From CALHVX01 sp051027215 (GTDB lineage Bacteria; Pseudomonadota; Gammaproteobacteria; Pseudomonadales; Azotimanducaceae): 64,000 nucleotides of DNA. Positions 1 through 7,768 of the stretch are shown here, piece by piece. Numbering within the stretch: position 1 is the stretch's first letter; each line of letters opens with the position of its first letter. Both the position numbers and the translations under genes were made by a program. The notes beneath the pieces were generated by a model. The model saw nothing but the letters and a program-made list of their open reading frames with translations. It was not told the DNA's origin and searched no databases. Location of the stretch: contig JBPCXR010000268.1 in the NCBI GenBank assembly GCA_051027215.1, positions 6,751-70,750 of the forward strand, given 5' to 3'.

Positions 1-1
1 G

Positions 2-595
2 GGCATGACCGGCAGCCATATGAACGCCGCGGACGCCATGGCCGCCGGGGTGGGTACCCACTTCTTGCCTTCGAGCGCGCGAGAAGATCTGTTGCAGCAG
101 CTAGCCCAATTACCCTGGAGCGGTTTCGAGACCGACGACTCACAGACGCTAGGCGCCTGGTTGGATTCTCAGGCGCAAACGCCGAGTGTTACTGCAGAAA
201 CAGCCGCGCTGCCTGACCAATTGAGCGTAAACGGCAGCTTGACTGAGATTGCCGAGCGCATCCGTCGGCTGCAGGGCAGCAGCGATTGGATCGATCGTGG
301 CATCGCCACCATGAACGCTGGTTGCCCAACTTCGATCGGTATCGTTGTCGAGCAACTGCGGCGTGCGCCAAGACTCGACCTAGACGATTGCTTTCGGTTG
401 GAGATGACCGTGGGTACCCACTGCGCGTTGAACAAAGATTTTGCAGAAGGTGTGCGAGCCCTGCTAATCGACAAGGATGGCGCGCCTGGTTGGCAGCACG
501 CCAGCCTCGCAGAGCTACCACTGGCCCACGTAGAATCGCACTTTGAAGAACCCTGGGACGTTAATCCATTGCATGATTTGGGAGAGTTGTCATGA
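2..595 (+). CDS. 3-hydroxyisobutyryl-CoA hydrolase, C-terminal part (5' end outside window)
   Basis: The reading frame is open from the first bases and ends at TGA 593-595, so only about the last 197 residues are present. The C-terminal segment, with an ALNKDFAEGVRALLIDKDG-type stretch followed by a tryptophan, is typical of the crotonase-fold 3-hydroxyisobutyryl-CoA hydrolases, where a conserved F-x-EGVRA-x-L-x-DK-D block closes the protein. These enzymes release free 3-hydroxyisobutyrate from its CoA ester in valine breakdown. The stop overlaps the ATG of mmsB by 4 nt, and mmsB acts on the product of this enzyme, which supports the call over a generic enoyl-CoA hydratase. The crotonase N-terminal half and its oxyanion-hole residues lie outside the window and cannot be checked. 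Confidence 0.82.
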   Translation, partial: GMTGSHMNAADAMAAGVGTHFLPSSAREDLLQQLAQLPWSGFETDDSQTLGAWLDSQAQTPSVTAETAALPDQLSVNGSLTEIAERIRRLQGSSDWIDRGIATMNAGCPTSIGIVVEQLRRAPRLDLDDCFRLEMTVGTHCALNKDFAEGVRALLIDKDGAPGWQHASLAELPLAHVESHFEEPWDVNPLHDLGELS

Positions 596-1515
596 GCGTT
601 ATTGGTTTTGTAGGGCTTGGCAACATGGGCGGCCCCATGGCTCGGAACCTAATTGCCGGCGGCTATGAGGTCCGAGTGTTTGACCTGATGGAAGCTGCGG
701 TGAGCACTACGCTGGCCGCCGCTGACGGCGCCAAAGGCAGCGCTAGCGCCGCGGCATCGGCAGCGGCCGCTGCCACCGATATCGATGTGTTCATCAGCAT
801 GTTACCGGCGTCTCGGCATGTTGAAGGTCTGTATTTAGGCGACGGCGGAATCGCCAGCGTGCTCAAGGCCGGCACCCTGGTCATCGATTGCTCCACCATC
901 GACGCCGCAACTTCCCAGAAAGTGGCAGCCGCGCTGGCAGAAAAAAGTGTGCCAATGTTAGATGCGCCAGTATCTGGTGGAACCGCTGGTGCTGAGAACG
1001 GCACATTAACGTTCATCGTGGGCGGTGAAGCCCAGGCGTTAGAGCAGGCCAGGCCACTACTTGAGGTTATGGGTGCCAACGTTTATCACGCCGGTGGCAG
1101 CGGTGCCGGACAGACGGCGAAAATCTGCAACAACATGTTGCTCGCCATACTTATGGCTGGAACCGCAGAAGCACTGGCGTTGGGCGTCAACAGTGGTCTA
1201 GATCCTGCTGTGCTGTCGGAGATCATGAAGCAATCTTCTGGCGGCAATTGGGCGCTCAATGTCTACAACCCGTATCCGGGGGTTATGCCAAACGTACCCG
1301 CGGACCGAGGCTATGAAGGTGGGTTTTTGGTAGATTTGATGGCCAAGGACCTTGGACTGGCCATGCAGACTGCCGAACAGACTCAGTCTACAGTGCTCTT
1401 GGGCGCGCTCGCCAAGCAGCTCTACAGCCTGCATCGTGCAGAAAACGCTTCCGGCGGTTTGGACTTCTCTTCCATTCAGTGGTTGTTTGCGCCTGGGTTG
1501 AAGGACGGCTCCTAG
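592..1515 (+). CDS. mmsB: 3-hydroxyisobutyrate dehydrogenase
   Basis: The 307-residue protein starts with the Rossmann motif GFVGLGNMGGPMARNL, which binds NAD. It also has the substrate-binding DAPVSGGTAGAENGTL block (about residue 125) and the G-x-G-Q-x-x-K-x-x-N-N segment (about residue 172) holding the catalytic lysine of the beta-hydroxyacid dehydrogenases. A YNPYPGV segment near residue 225 is characteristic of the valine-pathway enzyme rather than of tartronate-semialdehyde reductase. It oxidises 3-hydroxyisobutyrate to methylmalonate semialdehyde in the cytoplasm. It overlaps the upstream hydrolase by ATGA, indicating translational coupling. A short Ala/Ser run at residues 50-62 lies in the nucleotide-binding domain and is probably a tolerated loop. 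Confidence 0.93.
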   Translation: MSVIGFVGLGNMGGPMARNLIAGGYEVRVFDLMEAAVSTTLAAADGAKGSASAAASAAAAATDIDVFISMLPASRHVEGLYLGDGGIASVLKAGTLVIDCSTIDAATSQKVAAALAEKSVPMLDAPVSGGTAGAENGTLTFIVGGEAQALEQARPLLEVMGANVYHAGGSGAGQTAKICNNMLLAILMAGTAEALALGVNSGLDPAVLSEIMKQSSGGNWALNVYNPYPGVMPNVPADRGYEGGFLVDLMAKDLGLAMQTAEQTQSTVLLGALAKQLYSLHRAENASGGLDFSSIQWLFAPGLKDGS

Positions 1516-1542
1516 GCACGATTCGATTTGTCGGGAGCAAGC

Positions 1543-2154
1543 ATGAGCAAGATCACCACGGTCGCGCAGCTACGCAGCATCATTGGCGAGGCTCACCCAA
1601 GTGTCGCCGAGAAGAAAATCGATCATCTGGACCGCTACGCGCGCACGTTTATCGCTCGATCGCCGTTTCTCGTGCTGTCTACTGCCGATGCTCAGGGACG
1701 GGTTGATGCTTCGCCCAAAGGGGACGCGCCAGGTTTTGTACAGGTCGTCGACAATTCGACACTGGTCATTCCGGACCGTCCTGGCAACAAGCTGGCGTAC
1801 GGCCACCAGAATATTCTACACAACCCCCAGGTTGGCCTGTTGTTCATGATTCCGAACACCGCGGAAACCCTGCGCGTGAACGGACGAGCAGAGCTGACCG
1901 CGGATGCGCAGCTGTTGCAGTCTCTTGCTAGCCGTGGCAAGTCAGCGGTACTTGCCATTCAAGTGAGTGTGGAAGAGTGCTTCTTCCACTGCGCCAAGGC
2001 TTTCTTGCGATCCGGCCTCTGGAAACCTGAGTCATGGGGCGAGCGGCATCGGGTTTCTTTTGGAGAGATGTTTGCGCAGCGCAGGGGAGATGATGCTGCG
2101 AGCGCTCAGGGCATTGATCAATTGATTGAAGCCGACTACCGAGACAACCTCTAG
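1543..2154 (+). CDS. pyridoxamine 5'-phosphate oxidase-like FMN-binding protein
   Basis: The product is about 203 residues from the ATG at 1543, which has a GGGAGCA ribosome-binding site about 5 nt upstream; a TTG at 1528 is possible but less likely. The split-barrel pattern is recognisable: FLVLSTADAQGRVDASPKGDAPGFV near the N-terminus, then a VIPDRPGNKLAYGHQNILHNP-like block and a GLLFMIP strand. This is typical of the PPOX-type flavoproteins of the MSMEG_1061-like group, which bind FMN or F420. The substrate is unknown. It follows mmsB by 27 nt and may be co-transcribed, but nothing in the sequence ties it to valine breakdown. It is not PdxH: the PdxH substrate-binding C-terminus is absent. 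Confidence 0.8.
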   Translation: MSKITTVAQLRSIIGEAHPSVAEKKIDHLDRYARTFIARSPFLVLSTADAQGRVDASPKGDAPGFVQVVDNSTLVIPDRPGNKLAYGHQNILHNPQVGLLFMIPNTAETLRVNGRAELTADAQLLQSLASRGKSAVLAIQVSVEECFFHCAKAFLRSGLWKPESWGERHRVSFGEMFAQRRGDDAASAQGIDQLIEADYRDNL

Positions 2155-2167
2155 GCCGAGTAACGTT

Positions 2168-3001
2168 TTAGCCGAGAGCCGCCTTGCCGTCGTTGGCGAT
2201 ATCGATCATTTGCTCGATTAGATCTTCATTCTGCGGATCGATCCGTAGCTTAGCGAACGCATCAATGTCGTCCAGGGAGCAGGTACTAGCGTCGTAGTTG
2301 TCCAAGCCTTTAGCCAGAATGTTGGCAACGGTAACGACGCTGATGAAGTCCGCACGCTCACTGTGTCTTGCGTAGTCTTGGTAGTGGCTTGGCACCATGG
2401 CGATCTCCTCAGGAAATTGCCAGCGCTGTAGAATCATGGTGCCGATGCTGCCGTGGATACTGGCAATCACCCGCTCCAAGGTAATGCTGTCGCTCACCAG
2501 GTGATCATGTTCCTCGGCCCACGAGAGTATTGGCAAGGCTCCGATGGAGTGGGTGAGACCGGCTAGCATGGCTTGGTCCATGCGCAGATTTGTGCGTTCC
2601 TTCGCCAAGGTGCCCGACAGTGCAGCCACAGCCGAAGAGTGGGACCAGGTGCTGCGTAATACGCGATCGACGTGTTCGGAAGTTGCTTGAAACATTTGCT
2701 TCATCGCGATACCGGTGGCGAGGTTGGCCGCGTACTCGAGGCCTAGGCGACTGATGGCCGCCGGTAGCTCGTCGATCACCCGACTTGCACGAAACATTGG
2801 TGAATTCACCACCTTGATTAGCCGGGCCACCAATCCAGCATCGGCTGAGATCACTTCGGCCAACGAATTGACTGACACCGAATCACGTTCTGCCTCCTCG
2901 CGAATGTTCAAGGCGACTTCGGGCAGAACTGGTAGTTCCAGCTCGTCCTCCAGCAAAGCGGTACTGACGGCTTCGTGAATCTGTGCGGCGAGCTCTGACA
3001 T
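2168..3001 (-). CDS. HDOD domain protein
   Basis: This 277-residue protein has a LPVLPEVALNIREEAERDSVSVNSLAEVISADAGLVARLIKVVNS-like start, the signature of HDOD domains: degenerate HD phosphohydrolase folds that act as scaffolds in signalling. The remaining sequence (GLTHSIGALPIL, IHGSIGTMILQRWQFPEEI) keeps the family helices but lacks a full catalytic HD metal site, as expected. No EAL, GGDEF or receiver domain is attached. It is convergent with the upstream flavoprotein (13 bp apart) and lies downstream of ygfZ on the same strand after a 120-bp gap. That gap holds a perfect inverted repeat around a -10-like hexamer. HDOD proteins often modulate c-di-GMP or stress pathways; its partner here is unknown. 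Confidence 0.85.
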   Translation of the reverse strand: MSELAAQIHEAVSTALLEDELELPVLPEVALNIREEAERDSVSVNSLAEVISADAGLVARLIKVVNSPMFRASRVIDELPAAISRLGLEYAANLATGIAMKQMFQATSEHVDRVLRSTWSHSSAVAALSGTLAKERTNLRMDQAMLAGLTHSIGALPILSWAEEHDHLVSDSITLERVIASIHGSIGTMILQRWQFPEEIAMVPSHYQDYARHSERADFISVVTVANILAKGLDNYDASTCSLDDIDAFAKLRIDPQNEDLIEQMIDIANDGKAALG

Positions 3002-3023
3002 GGATCTTCTGGCCTGGTCGATT

Positions 3024-3051
3024 GGAGTGCTCTGAGTATAGACAGCACTCC
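3024..3051 (-). promoter_or_regulatory. perfect inverted repeat centred on a -10-like hexamer upstream of the HDOD gene
   Basis: GGAGTGCT at 3024-3031 and AGCACTCC at 3044-3051 form a perfect 8+8 bp inverted repeat with a 12-nt centre. Read on the minus strand, the centre contains TATACT (3035-3040), a good -10 element, in the middle of the repeat and 34 bp from the HDOD start. No good -35 is visible at 16-18 bp. The arrangement suits an operator for a dimeric regulator over the promoter, but an RNA hairpin is also possible. Confidence 0.4.
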
Positions 3052-3121
3052 TGGTTGCGCATGTGAGAATGCGCGGGCGCGATGGGAAATGTGAATTAGC
3101 CCACAGGGGCGTTGGCTGCGG

Positions 3122-3970
3122 CTAAGTCGGCCAACTCAATCGTGAGCCTGGCTCGCCAGCGATATGCAGTAGCCGTGCGTCTGAGGCGGTTCGCTGTGGT
3201 ACGACCGCCAAAACATTGGCACTTGGGTAGGCGCTGGGTGTCTGCAAAGCAACGCTCTGAACTACGATACCTGCAGGATTTTCTTGCGGATCCAGCAACG
3301 CGGTACCTGGGGCCGGTGGCTGTACAGTTGCCGCGGTGTTGGTTTGTACCAGCGACACCAGCTGGCGTTTGACCTGGCCTCGATGCTGGGCGCGAGCGAC
3401 GACTTCTTGGCCCAGGTAACAGCCCTTGTGAAAATCGACTGCGCCCCATTGATCTAACCCCAGCATTTGCGGCAAGAACTGCTCGCTGGTGCTCGCTTGA
3501 ATGAGCACGCGCTGATCCCTGACGAGAGAGGCAAAAAAACGCTCGGTGGAACTCGCTTGCCCAGACGGTGGTTGGAAATACAGTCGTCGACGACTGTCGA
3601 GAATCATGCCGGTGCGATCGTTGGGATTGTCCACATCACCCCACAGCCCAGCTTTCGGCTGCCAAGCGCTGGCCGTAGTTTTCGAGAACACCAGGTACTT
3701 CTTGAGGAACTCCCGCAAAGTGCCAGCGACGGAAGCATGGGTGATGACGATGATGCGGTGATCGTCCTCATAACCCGCGGCCCAACCGTTGGCGACCACG
3801 CGGCCTTTTAGATTACACAAGGCCGCAGGTAGCGCAGTTTCGCCAGGCAGTAACAGGTCAGTATCGCAAGTAAGATAGCCTTGCAGAAACTTGCGTACGT
3901 CGCTGCCTTGGAACAGGCTGACGGCCAGTTCGCTAAGGGGTTCGGCAGTTACCGGTGTCTGCTCGTTCAT
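3122..3970 (-). CDS. ygfZ: folate-binding protein YgfZ (Fe-S cluster assembly/repair factor)
   Basis: The 282-residue protein carries the diagnostic motif KGCYLGQE at residues 182-189, with the conserved cysteine C184, in a GcvT-like fold. It also has an FLQGYLTCD segment near residue 28, seen in the same family. YgfZ proteins bind tetrahydrofolate and are needed for activity of some Fe-S enzymes such as the MiaB-type thiotransferases. The start is the ATG at 3970. It is transcribed divergently from sdhE-ygfX, 105 bp away, the same gene neighbourhood as in E. coli (ygfX-sdhE-ygfZ). The C-terminal third is less conserved, and its reading frame is intact. Confidence 0.93.
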   Translation of the reverse strand: MNEQTPVTAEPLSELAVSLFQGSDVRKFLQGYLTCDTDLLLPGETALPAALCNLKGRVVANGWAAGYEDDHRIIVITHASVAGTLREFLKKYLVFSKTTASAWQPKAGLWGDVDNPNDRTGMILDSRRRLYFQPPSGQASSTERFFASLVRDQRVLIQASTSEQFLPQMLGLDQWGAVDFHKGCYLGQEVVARAQHRGQVKRQLVSLVQTNTAATVQPPAPGTALLDPQENPAGIVVQSVALQTPSAYPSANVLAVVPQRTASDARLLHIAGEPGSRLSWPT

Positions 3971-4075
3971 CTGGCACTCGCGGCACGATGGCCTGGATCA
4001 AATCGGGCTAATGTCTGGTTGCAGAGTACGGACATAGCGCGTGCTTTGCAGCCCTTGGACCACGATAATGGGGCA

Positions 4076-4342
4076 ATGACTCGTATTATCAAATCACCTG
4101 AAGATGGTAGTGCCGAGCGCAAGCGCGCTTATTGGCGCAGCCGCCGCGGCATGACTGAGCTTGAGCAAATATTGTTGCCGTTCGTGATCGATCGTTATGA
4201 GGGTCTGAGCGCAATCCAACAAGCGACTTATAGTCGGCTCCTAGATTGCGAGGATTGGGATATATTTGATTGGCTGCAAGGTCGCGCACCAGCCCCAGAT
4301 GCGGCAATGACCGAGCTGGTAGCGCTGATTGTCGGCGAGTGA
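4076..4342 (+). CDS. sdhE: FAD assembly factor SdhE
   Basis: This small protein of 88 residues contains the family core W-R-S-R-R-G-M-x-E-L-E followed by ILLPFV, and later LLDCEDWDIFDWL. The RRGM segment is the region shown in SdhE to be needed for covalent attachment of FAD to the flavoprotein subunit of succinate dehydrogenase and fumarate reductase. I chose the ATG at 4076, giving the usual length. There is no clear ribosome-binding site. The end overlaps the proposed TTG start of ygfX by 14 nt. NadB, a flavoprotein related to SdhA, is encoded just downstream on the other strand; it binds FAD non-covalently, so that is only a neighbourhood link. Confidence 0.9.
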   Translation: MTRIIKSPEDGSAERKRAYWRSRRGMTELEQILLPFVIDRYEGLSAIQQATYSRLLDCEDWDIFDWLQGRAPAPDAAMTELVALIVGE

Positions 4343-4736
4343 GCTGTGCCTGCGGGACTGTGCTGGGCGGTTGCTGGCGCGTTGCCAGCTGCGAGGTAGT
4401 CGTTTAAGGCGTTGGCACTTCGGGTTCTTTGCTCTGCTGGGGGGGCTATCCGCCTATCATTGGTTTGGTCTGACTGAAGCCGGGTTGGCGCTGTTGGCAG
4501 GCTATGCCCGCGGGCAGGCTTTTTTGCCACCACGCGAACTCACCGTAGTCCCTGGCCGCAGGCTTTGGATGTGCCCGCAGTTGGTGGTTATTCCTCGCTC
4601 CTGGGGCCGCTGTCACACCATCTATGCAGATGAGCTGTCGGTGGCCGAATACGTTCGATTGCGGCGATTGTTACGTCGTGCAGCGCTGCAGCCGAAGCGT
4701 GAGCCCTTGGATCTTCCGAGCTTTGAGTGGGTGTAG
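4329..4736 (+). CDS. ygfX: YgfX/CptA-family membrane protein
   Basis: This 135-residue protein follows sdhE in the order found in many gammaproteobacteria. Two closely spaced hydrophobic stretches (about residues 30-60, FGFFALLGGLSAYHWFGL and the next helix) indicate a membrane hairpin. A basic C-terminal domain follows, with the RRLLRRAALQPK pattern seen at the end of YgfX proteins. YgfX was described as the toxin of a CptAB pair acting on the cytoskeleton; later work makes the partner SdhE primarily a flavinylation factor, so a toxin role here is uncertain. The only start giving full length is TTG at 4329, overlapping sdhE. Sequence conservation is low, so the call rests largely on position and topology. 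Confidence 0.72.
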   Translation: MSASELCLRDCAGRLLARCQLRGSRLRRWHFGFFALLGGLSAYHWFGLTEAGLALLAGYARGQAFLPPRELTVVPGRRLWMCPQLVVIPRSWGRCHTIYADELSVAEYVRLRRLLRRAALQPKREPLDLPSFEWV

Positions 4737-4761
4737 GCTGGGGGTTGAGTGTCTACGCTGC

Positions 4762-6381
4762 TCAGTTCTTTGCAGGTTGAAAGGCATTTAGGCGTTCAAT
4801 GCTACCCGGAAACAAGATGGTGTCCTCTGCATTGGGTAATAGTTCCGGGTAGTCCAAGTTGTAGTGCAGACCCCGAGATTCTCGACGTGCCAACGCTGAA
4901 TTGACGATCAGCTCGGCCACCTGTATCAAGTTGCGCAATTCGATCAGATCGTTGCTTACGCGATAGTGGCTGTAATAGTCGTGCACTTCCTGGCGTAGCA
5001 AGGCGATTCGGTGCCGAGCACGTTCCAGGCGCTTGTTTGTACGCACGATGCCAACGTAGTTCCACATGAAGCGTCGCAACTCTTCCCAGTTGTGAGCAAT
5101 GACCACGTCCTCGTCGGAATCGGTTACTTGTGATGCATCCCAGTGCGGGGCAGCCACATCCGGCACGCTCCGCTCTAGTTGGCTGACTATGTGTTTGGCC
5201 GCGGCGCGACCGAACACCAGGCACTCCAACAGTGAATTAGAGGCCAAGCGGTTAGCACCGTGCAGGCCTGTACAGGTGACTTCGCCAATCGCATAAAGCC
5301 CAGGAATATCCGTGCGACCATGACGATCAACGACTACGCCGCCACAGGTGTAGTGCGCGGCAGGCACCACGGGTATCGGTTCGGTAGTGATATCGATGCC
5401 AAAGCTCAGGCAGCGCTCAGCGATGGTAGGGAAATGGGTTTGAATAAATCTGGCCGGGCGGTGACTAATTCCCAAATTGACGTAGTCGATACCCAAGCGC
5501 TTGAGCTCATGGTCAATAGCCCGCGCTACCACGTCGCGCGGTGCGAGTTCGCCACGCTCGTCAAACCGATCCATGAAGCGTTCGCCGTCAGGCAAGGTGA
5601 GGACACCACCTTCGCCTCGCACTGCCTCGGAGATCAGAAACGACTTGGCATGAGGATGGAACAGGCAAGTGGGGTGAAACTGATTGAACTCCATGTTGGC
5701 AACGCGACAACCAGCGCGCCAAGCCATGGCGATGCCATCTCCGGTAGAGCTGTCGGGGTTGCTGGTATACAGATACACCTTGCTGGCACCGCCAGTGGCG
5801 AGCACCACTGCGCGGGCCTGGAACACTTCCACATCCCCGCTGGTGCGGTTCAGTACATAGGCGCCGGCGCAACGATTGGGATAACGGCCCAGGCGGCTTA
5901 GGTTGATTAGATCAATGGCCACCCGGTCGTTGAGCAATTCAATATTGGGGTGATCGAGAACCCTTCGCCACAAAGTTTCGGTAAGGGCCCGGCCGGTGGC
6001 ATCGGCGACGTGCAATACCCGTCTGGCTGAATGTCCGCCCTCTCGTGTCAGGTGATAAGCGTTGTCTTCCAGGTCGAAATTCACGCCCCAATCGGCTAGC
6101 TCGCCGATGATGGAGGGCGCTTCAGAGACCACGAACTCGACGACATCGGCGTCACACAGCCCCGCACCCGCTTCCAGGGTGTCGTCGACGTGGGAGGCGA
6201 CGCTGTCGTTGGGATCGGTGACGGCGGCCACCCCGCCCTGGGCCCAATGGGAAGAGCCGCTGGAAATATCGCCCTTGCAGAGCACTGTAACTCGAGCGCG
6301 GGGAGCCAAATGTAAGGCCGCAGACAGGCCGGCGGCGCCGCCGCCGATGATCAAGATATCGGTCGAAAAGCGTTGATTCAT
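4762..6381 (-). CDS. nadB: L-aspartate oxidase
   Basis: The 539-residue flavoprotein makes iminoaspartate from aspartate, the first step of NAD synthesis. It opens with DILIIGGGAAGLSAALHLA (FAD-binding), then carries SSHWAQGGVAA, FHPTCLF, EAVRGEGG and HGANRLASNSLLECLVFG, the standard blocks of the NadB/SdhA flavoprotein superfamily. The C-terminal helical domain with RRESRGLHYNLDYPE is specific to NadB. I chose the ATG at 6381: an upstream in-frame ATG at 6435 would add 18 non-conserved residues. It is divergent from rpoE, the arrangement known from E. coli and Pseudomonas, and convergent with ygfX. Confidence 0.96.
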   Translation of the reverse strand: MNQRFSTDILIIGGGAAGLSAALHLAPRARVTVLCKGDISSGSSHWAQGGVAAVTDPNDSVASHVDDTLEAGAGLCDADVVEFVVSEAPSIIGELADWGVNFDLEDNAYHLTREGGHSARRVLHVADATGRALTETLWRRVLDHPNIELLNDRVAIDLINLSRLGRYPNRCAGAYVLNRTSGDVEVFQARAVVLATGGASKVYLYTSNPDSSTGDGIAMAWRAGCRVANMEFNQFHPTCLFHPHAKSFLISEAVRGEGGVLTLPDGERFMDRFDERGELAPRDVVARAIDHELKRLGIDYVNLGISHRPARFIQTHFPTIAERCLSFGIDITTEPIPVVPAAHYTCGGVVVDRHGRTDIPGLYAIGEVTCTGLHGANRLASNSLLECLVFGRAAAKHIVSQLERSVPDVAAPHWDASQVTDSDEDVVIAHNWEELRRFMWNYVGIVRTNKRLERARHRIALLRQEVHDYYSHYRVSNDLIELRNLIQVAELIVNSALARRESRGLHYNLDYPELLPNAEDTILFPGSIERLNAFQPAKN

Positions 6382-6393
6382 ATTCTTCGGTCG

Positions 6394-6422
6394 TTGTGCC
6401 CCACCAGGCTGGCGAGTATACG
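6394..6422 (+). promoter_or_regulatory. possible housekeeping promoter of rpoE
   Basis: TTGTGC (6394-6399) and TATACG (6417-6422) are separated by 17 bp and lie 54 bp before the rpoE GTG. The match is moderate (3/6 and 4/6). I looked for a sigma-E type element (GAAC, then TCTGA at 16 nt) in this gap for autoregulation and did not find one. Confidence 0.3.
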
Positions 6423-6476
6423 TCGATGGCGTCACAATAGCTGATTGACTCAGACGCCCGAAGACCCAGCCAGAAC

Positions 6477-7064
6477 GTGAGCAAAGACACCGACAAAGAG
6501 CTTGTGCGCCGGGTCCAGGAGGGCGACCGGACGGCGTTCGATCTGCTGTTTGCGCGCTACCAGCAGAAGATCATCAATTTGATCAGTCGCTACGTGAAAG
6601 ACTCGGAAGAGGTGCGGGACGTCTCCCAAGAGGCTTTCATCAAGGCCTTCCGAGCGCTGCCGCGGTTTCGCGGCGAAAGTGCCTTCTATACCTGGCTCTA
6701 TAGGATCGCCATCAACACCGCCAAGAATCACCTAGTGTCCCGCGCTCGACGGCCTCCAGGCACGGATTTAGACGTCACCGAGGCGGAACTTATGGACTCC
6801 TCAGGGGTCTTGCAAGAAGCGGAAAACCCCGAGGCAGCCATGGCTCGGGACCAACTGCACGCGGAGATCGATAACGCCATCGCAGCGTTGCCCGAGGATC
6901 TGCGCAGCGCGGTAACTTTGCGTGAATTTGATGGTCTATCGTATGAGCAGATTGCGGAAATCATGGAATGCCCGGTTGGCACGGTTCGCTCACGAATATT
7001 TCGAGCCAGGGAGGCGATCGACAAGCGGATTGAGCCTTTGGTTCAGCGCCGAAATGGGACCTGA
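6477..7064 (+). CDS. rpoE: RNA polymerase sigma factor RpoE (AlgU)
   Basis: This 195-residue ECF sigma factor starts at GTG 6477 (MSKDTDKELVRRVQEGD). Region 2 contains DVSQEAFIKAFRALPRFRGESAFYTWLYRIAINTAKN, near identical to RpoE/AlgU, and region 4 contains LREFDGLSYEQIAEIMECPVGTVRSRIFRAREAI. It directs transcription of envelope-stress genes and is held by the anti-sigma factor RseA until RseA is cut by DegS and RseP. Downstream genes are rseA, rseB, an rseC-like gene and degP, the classic cluster. Perfect GGAACTT at 6785-6791 inside this gene is probably coincidental because the paired -10 is poor. Confidence 0.97.
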   Translation: MSKDTDKELVRRVQEGDRTAFDLLFARYQQKIINLISRYVKDSEEVRDVSQEAFIKAFRALPRFRGESAFYTWLYRIAINTAKNHLVSRARRPPGTDLDVTEAELMDSSGVLQEAENPEAAMARDQLHAEIDNAIAALPEDLRSAVTLREFDGLSYEQIAEIMECPVGTVRSRIFRAREAIDKRIEPLVQRRNGT

Positions 7065-7139
7065 GGGGCACTTGGGGCGCACGATTGATAGGTTTTAAAC
7101 GGTGAAATCACAAACCAGCAGGTTGGCGGCACAGAGATC

Positions 7140-7757
7140 ATGTCAGAACAATTGAAAGAAGCCCTGTCGGCGGTGGTCGATGGCGAAGCAGACGTCTTCG
7201 AGCTGCGCCGGGTCTTGGACGAAGTAGGCCGCTCCACGGAGCTGTCAGCGGCCTGGCGTCGCTACCACTTGATTGGTGAACATCTTCGCGGCGAACGTGG
7301 CACGCTCGCCGAATCGACCTTGAACGACATGGCTGATCAGGTTTGGTCAGGCCTAGAGGAAGACGCTGCCCTCGGTGAGCAGGGTCTACAGGATGAGGCC
7401 CTCGCGCAAACGCCTAGAGTCGCTGCATTGCATAGCGTTCCTGGCACCGCGGCGGGCGGCCAAGACCCACAGTCTGGAGCACCGTTGAAGCGTTGGGCGC
7501 CGGTTGCGGTGGCCGCATCGGTCGCCTTGATGGTCACACTCGGATTTTTCGGGCTGCAAGACGCCGAGCAGGCACCAGTATTCGCCGCCGACACAATTGA
7601 GATCGAAGGACCGGTTTTCCAATTGGCCACAGAAGTCTCGCCTTCTGATATTCAGCGCGCAAACGCGTACATGTTGCACCACGTTCAACAGAAGGCACTG
7701 AATCAACCTGGCGTTGCCTCCTTTGTGAAGGTGGTCACCTTCGAGAAGACCCAGTAG
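7140..7757 (+). CDS. rseA: anti-sigma-E factor RseA (MucA-like)
   Basis: This 205-residue protein has the RseA N-terminal domain (EALSAVVDGEADVFELRRVLDE, then AAWRRYHLIGEHLRGE at about residues 37-52) that clamps RpoE in the cytoplasm. A single transmembrane helix spans about residues 119-139 (WAPVAVAASVALMVTLGFFGL) and is followed by a periplasmic tail. Regulated cutting by DegS and then RseP (rseP is also in this window) frees the sigma factor. The tail ends in a segment (NAYMLHHVQQK) like that of Pseudomonas MucA, where RseB/MucB binds. A 75-bp gap separates it from rpoE. Confidence 0.93.
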   Translation: MSEQLKEALSAVVDGEADVFELRRVLDEVGRSTELSAAWRRYHLIGEHLRGERGTLAESTLNDMADQVWSGLEEDAALGEQGLQDEALAQTPRVAALHSVPGTAAGGQDPQSGAPLKRWAPVAVAASVALMVTLGFFGLQDAEQAPVFAADTIEIEGPVFQLATEVSPSDIQRANAYMLHHVQQKALNQPGVASFVKVVTFEKTQ

Positions 7758-7768
7758 GACCGAACGAA

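Noticed and set aside
50..421. 12-bp palindrome GTGGGTACCCAC at 50-61 and again at 410-421
   Set aside because: Both copies are in frame and encode Val-Gly-Thr-His inside the hydrolase gene; coding constraint explains them.
5260..5901. 213-codon forward open frame opposite nadB
   Set aside because: Antisense to conserved NadB sequence; no recognisable domain.
6785..6812. Perfect sigma-E -35 (GGAACTT) inside rpoE followed at 16 bp by TCTTG
   Set aside because: The -10 lacks the needed A and the site lies within conserved coding sequence; judged coincidental.
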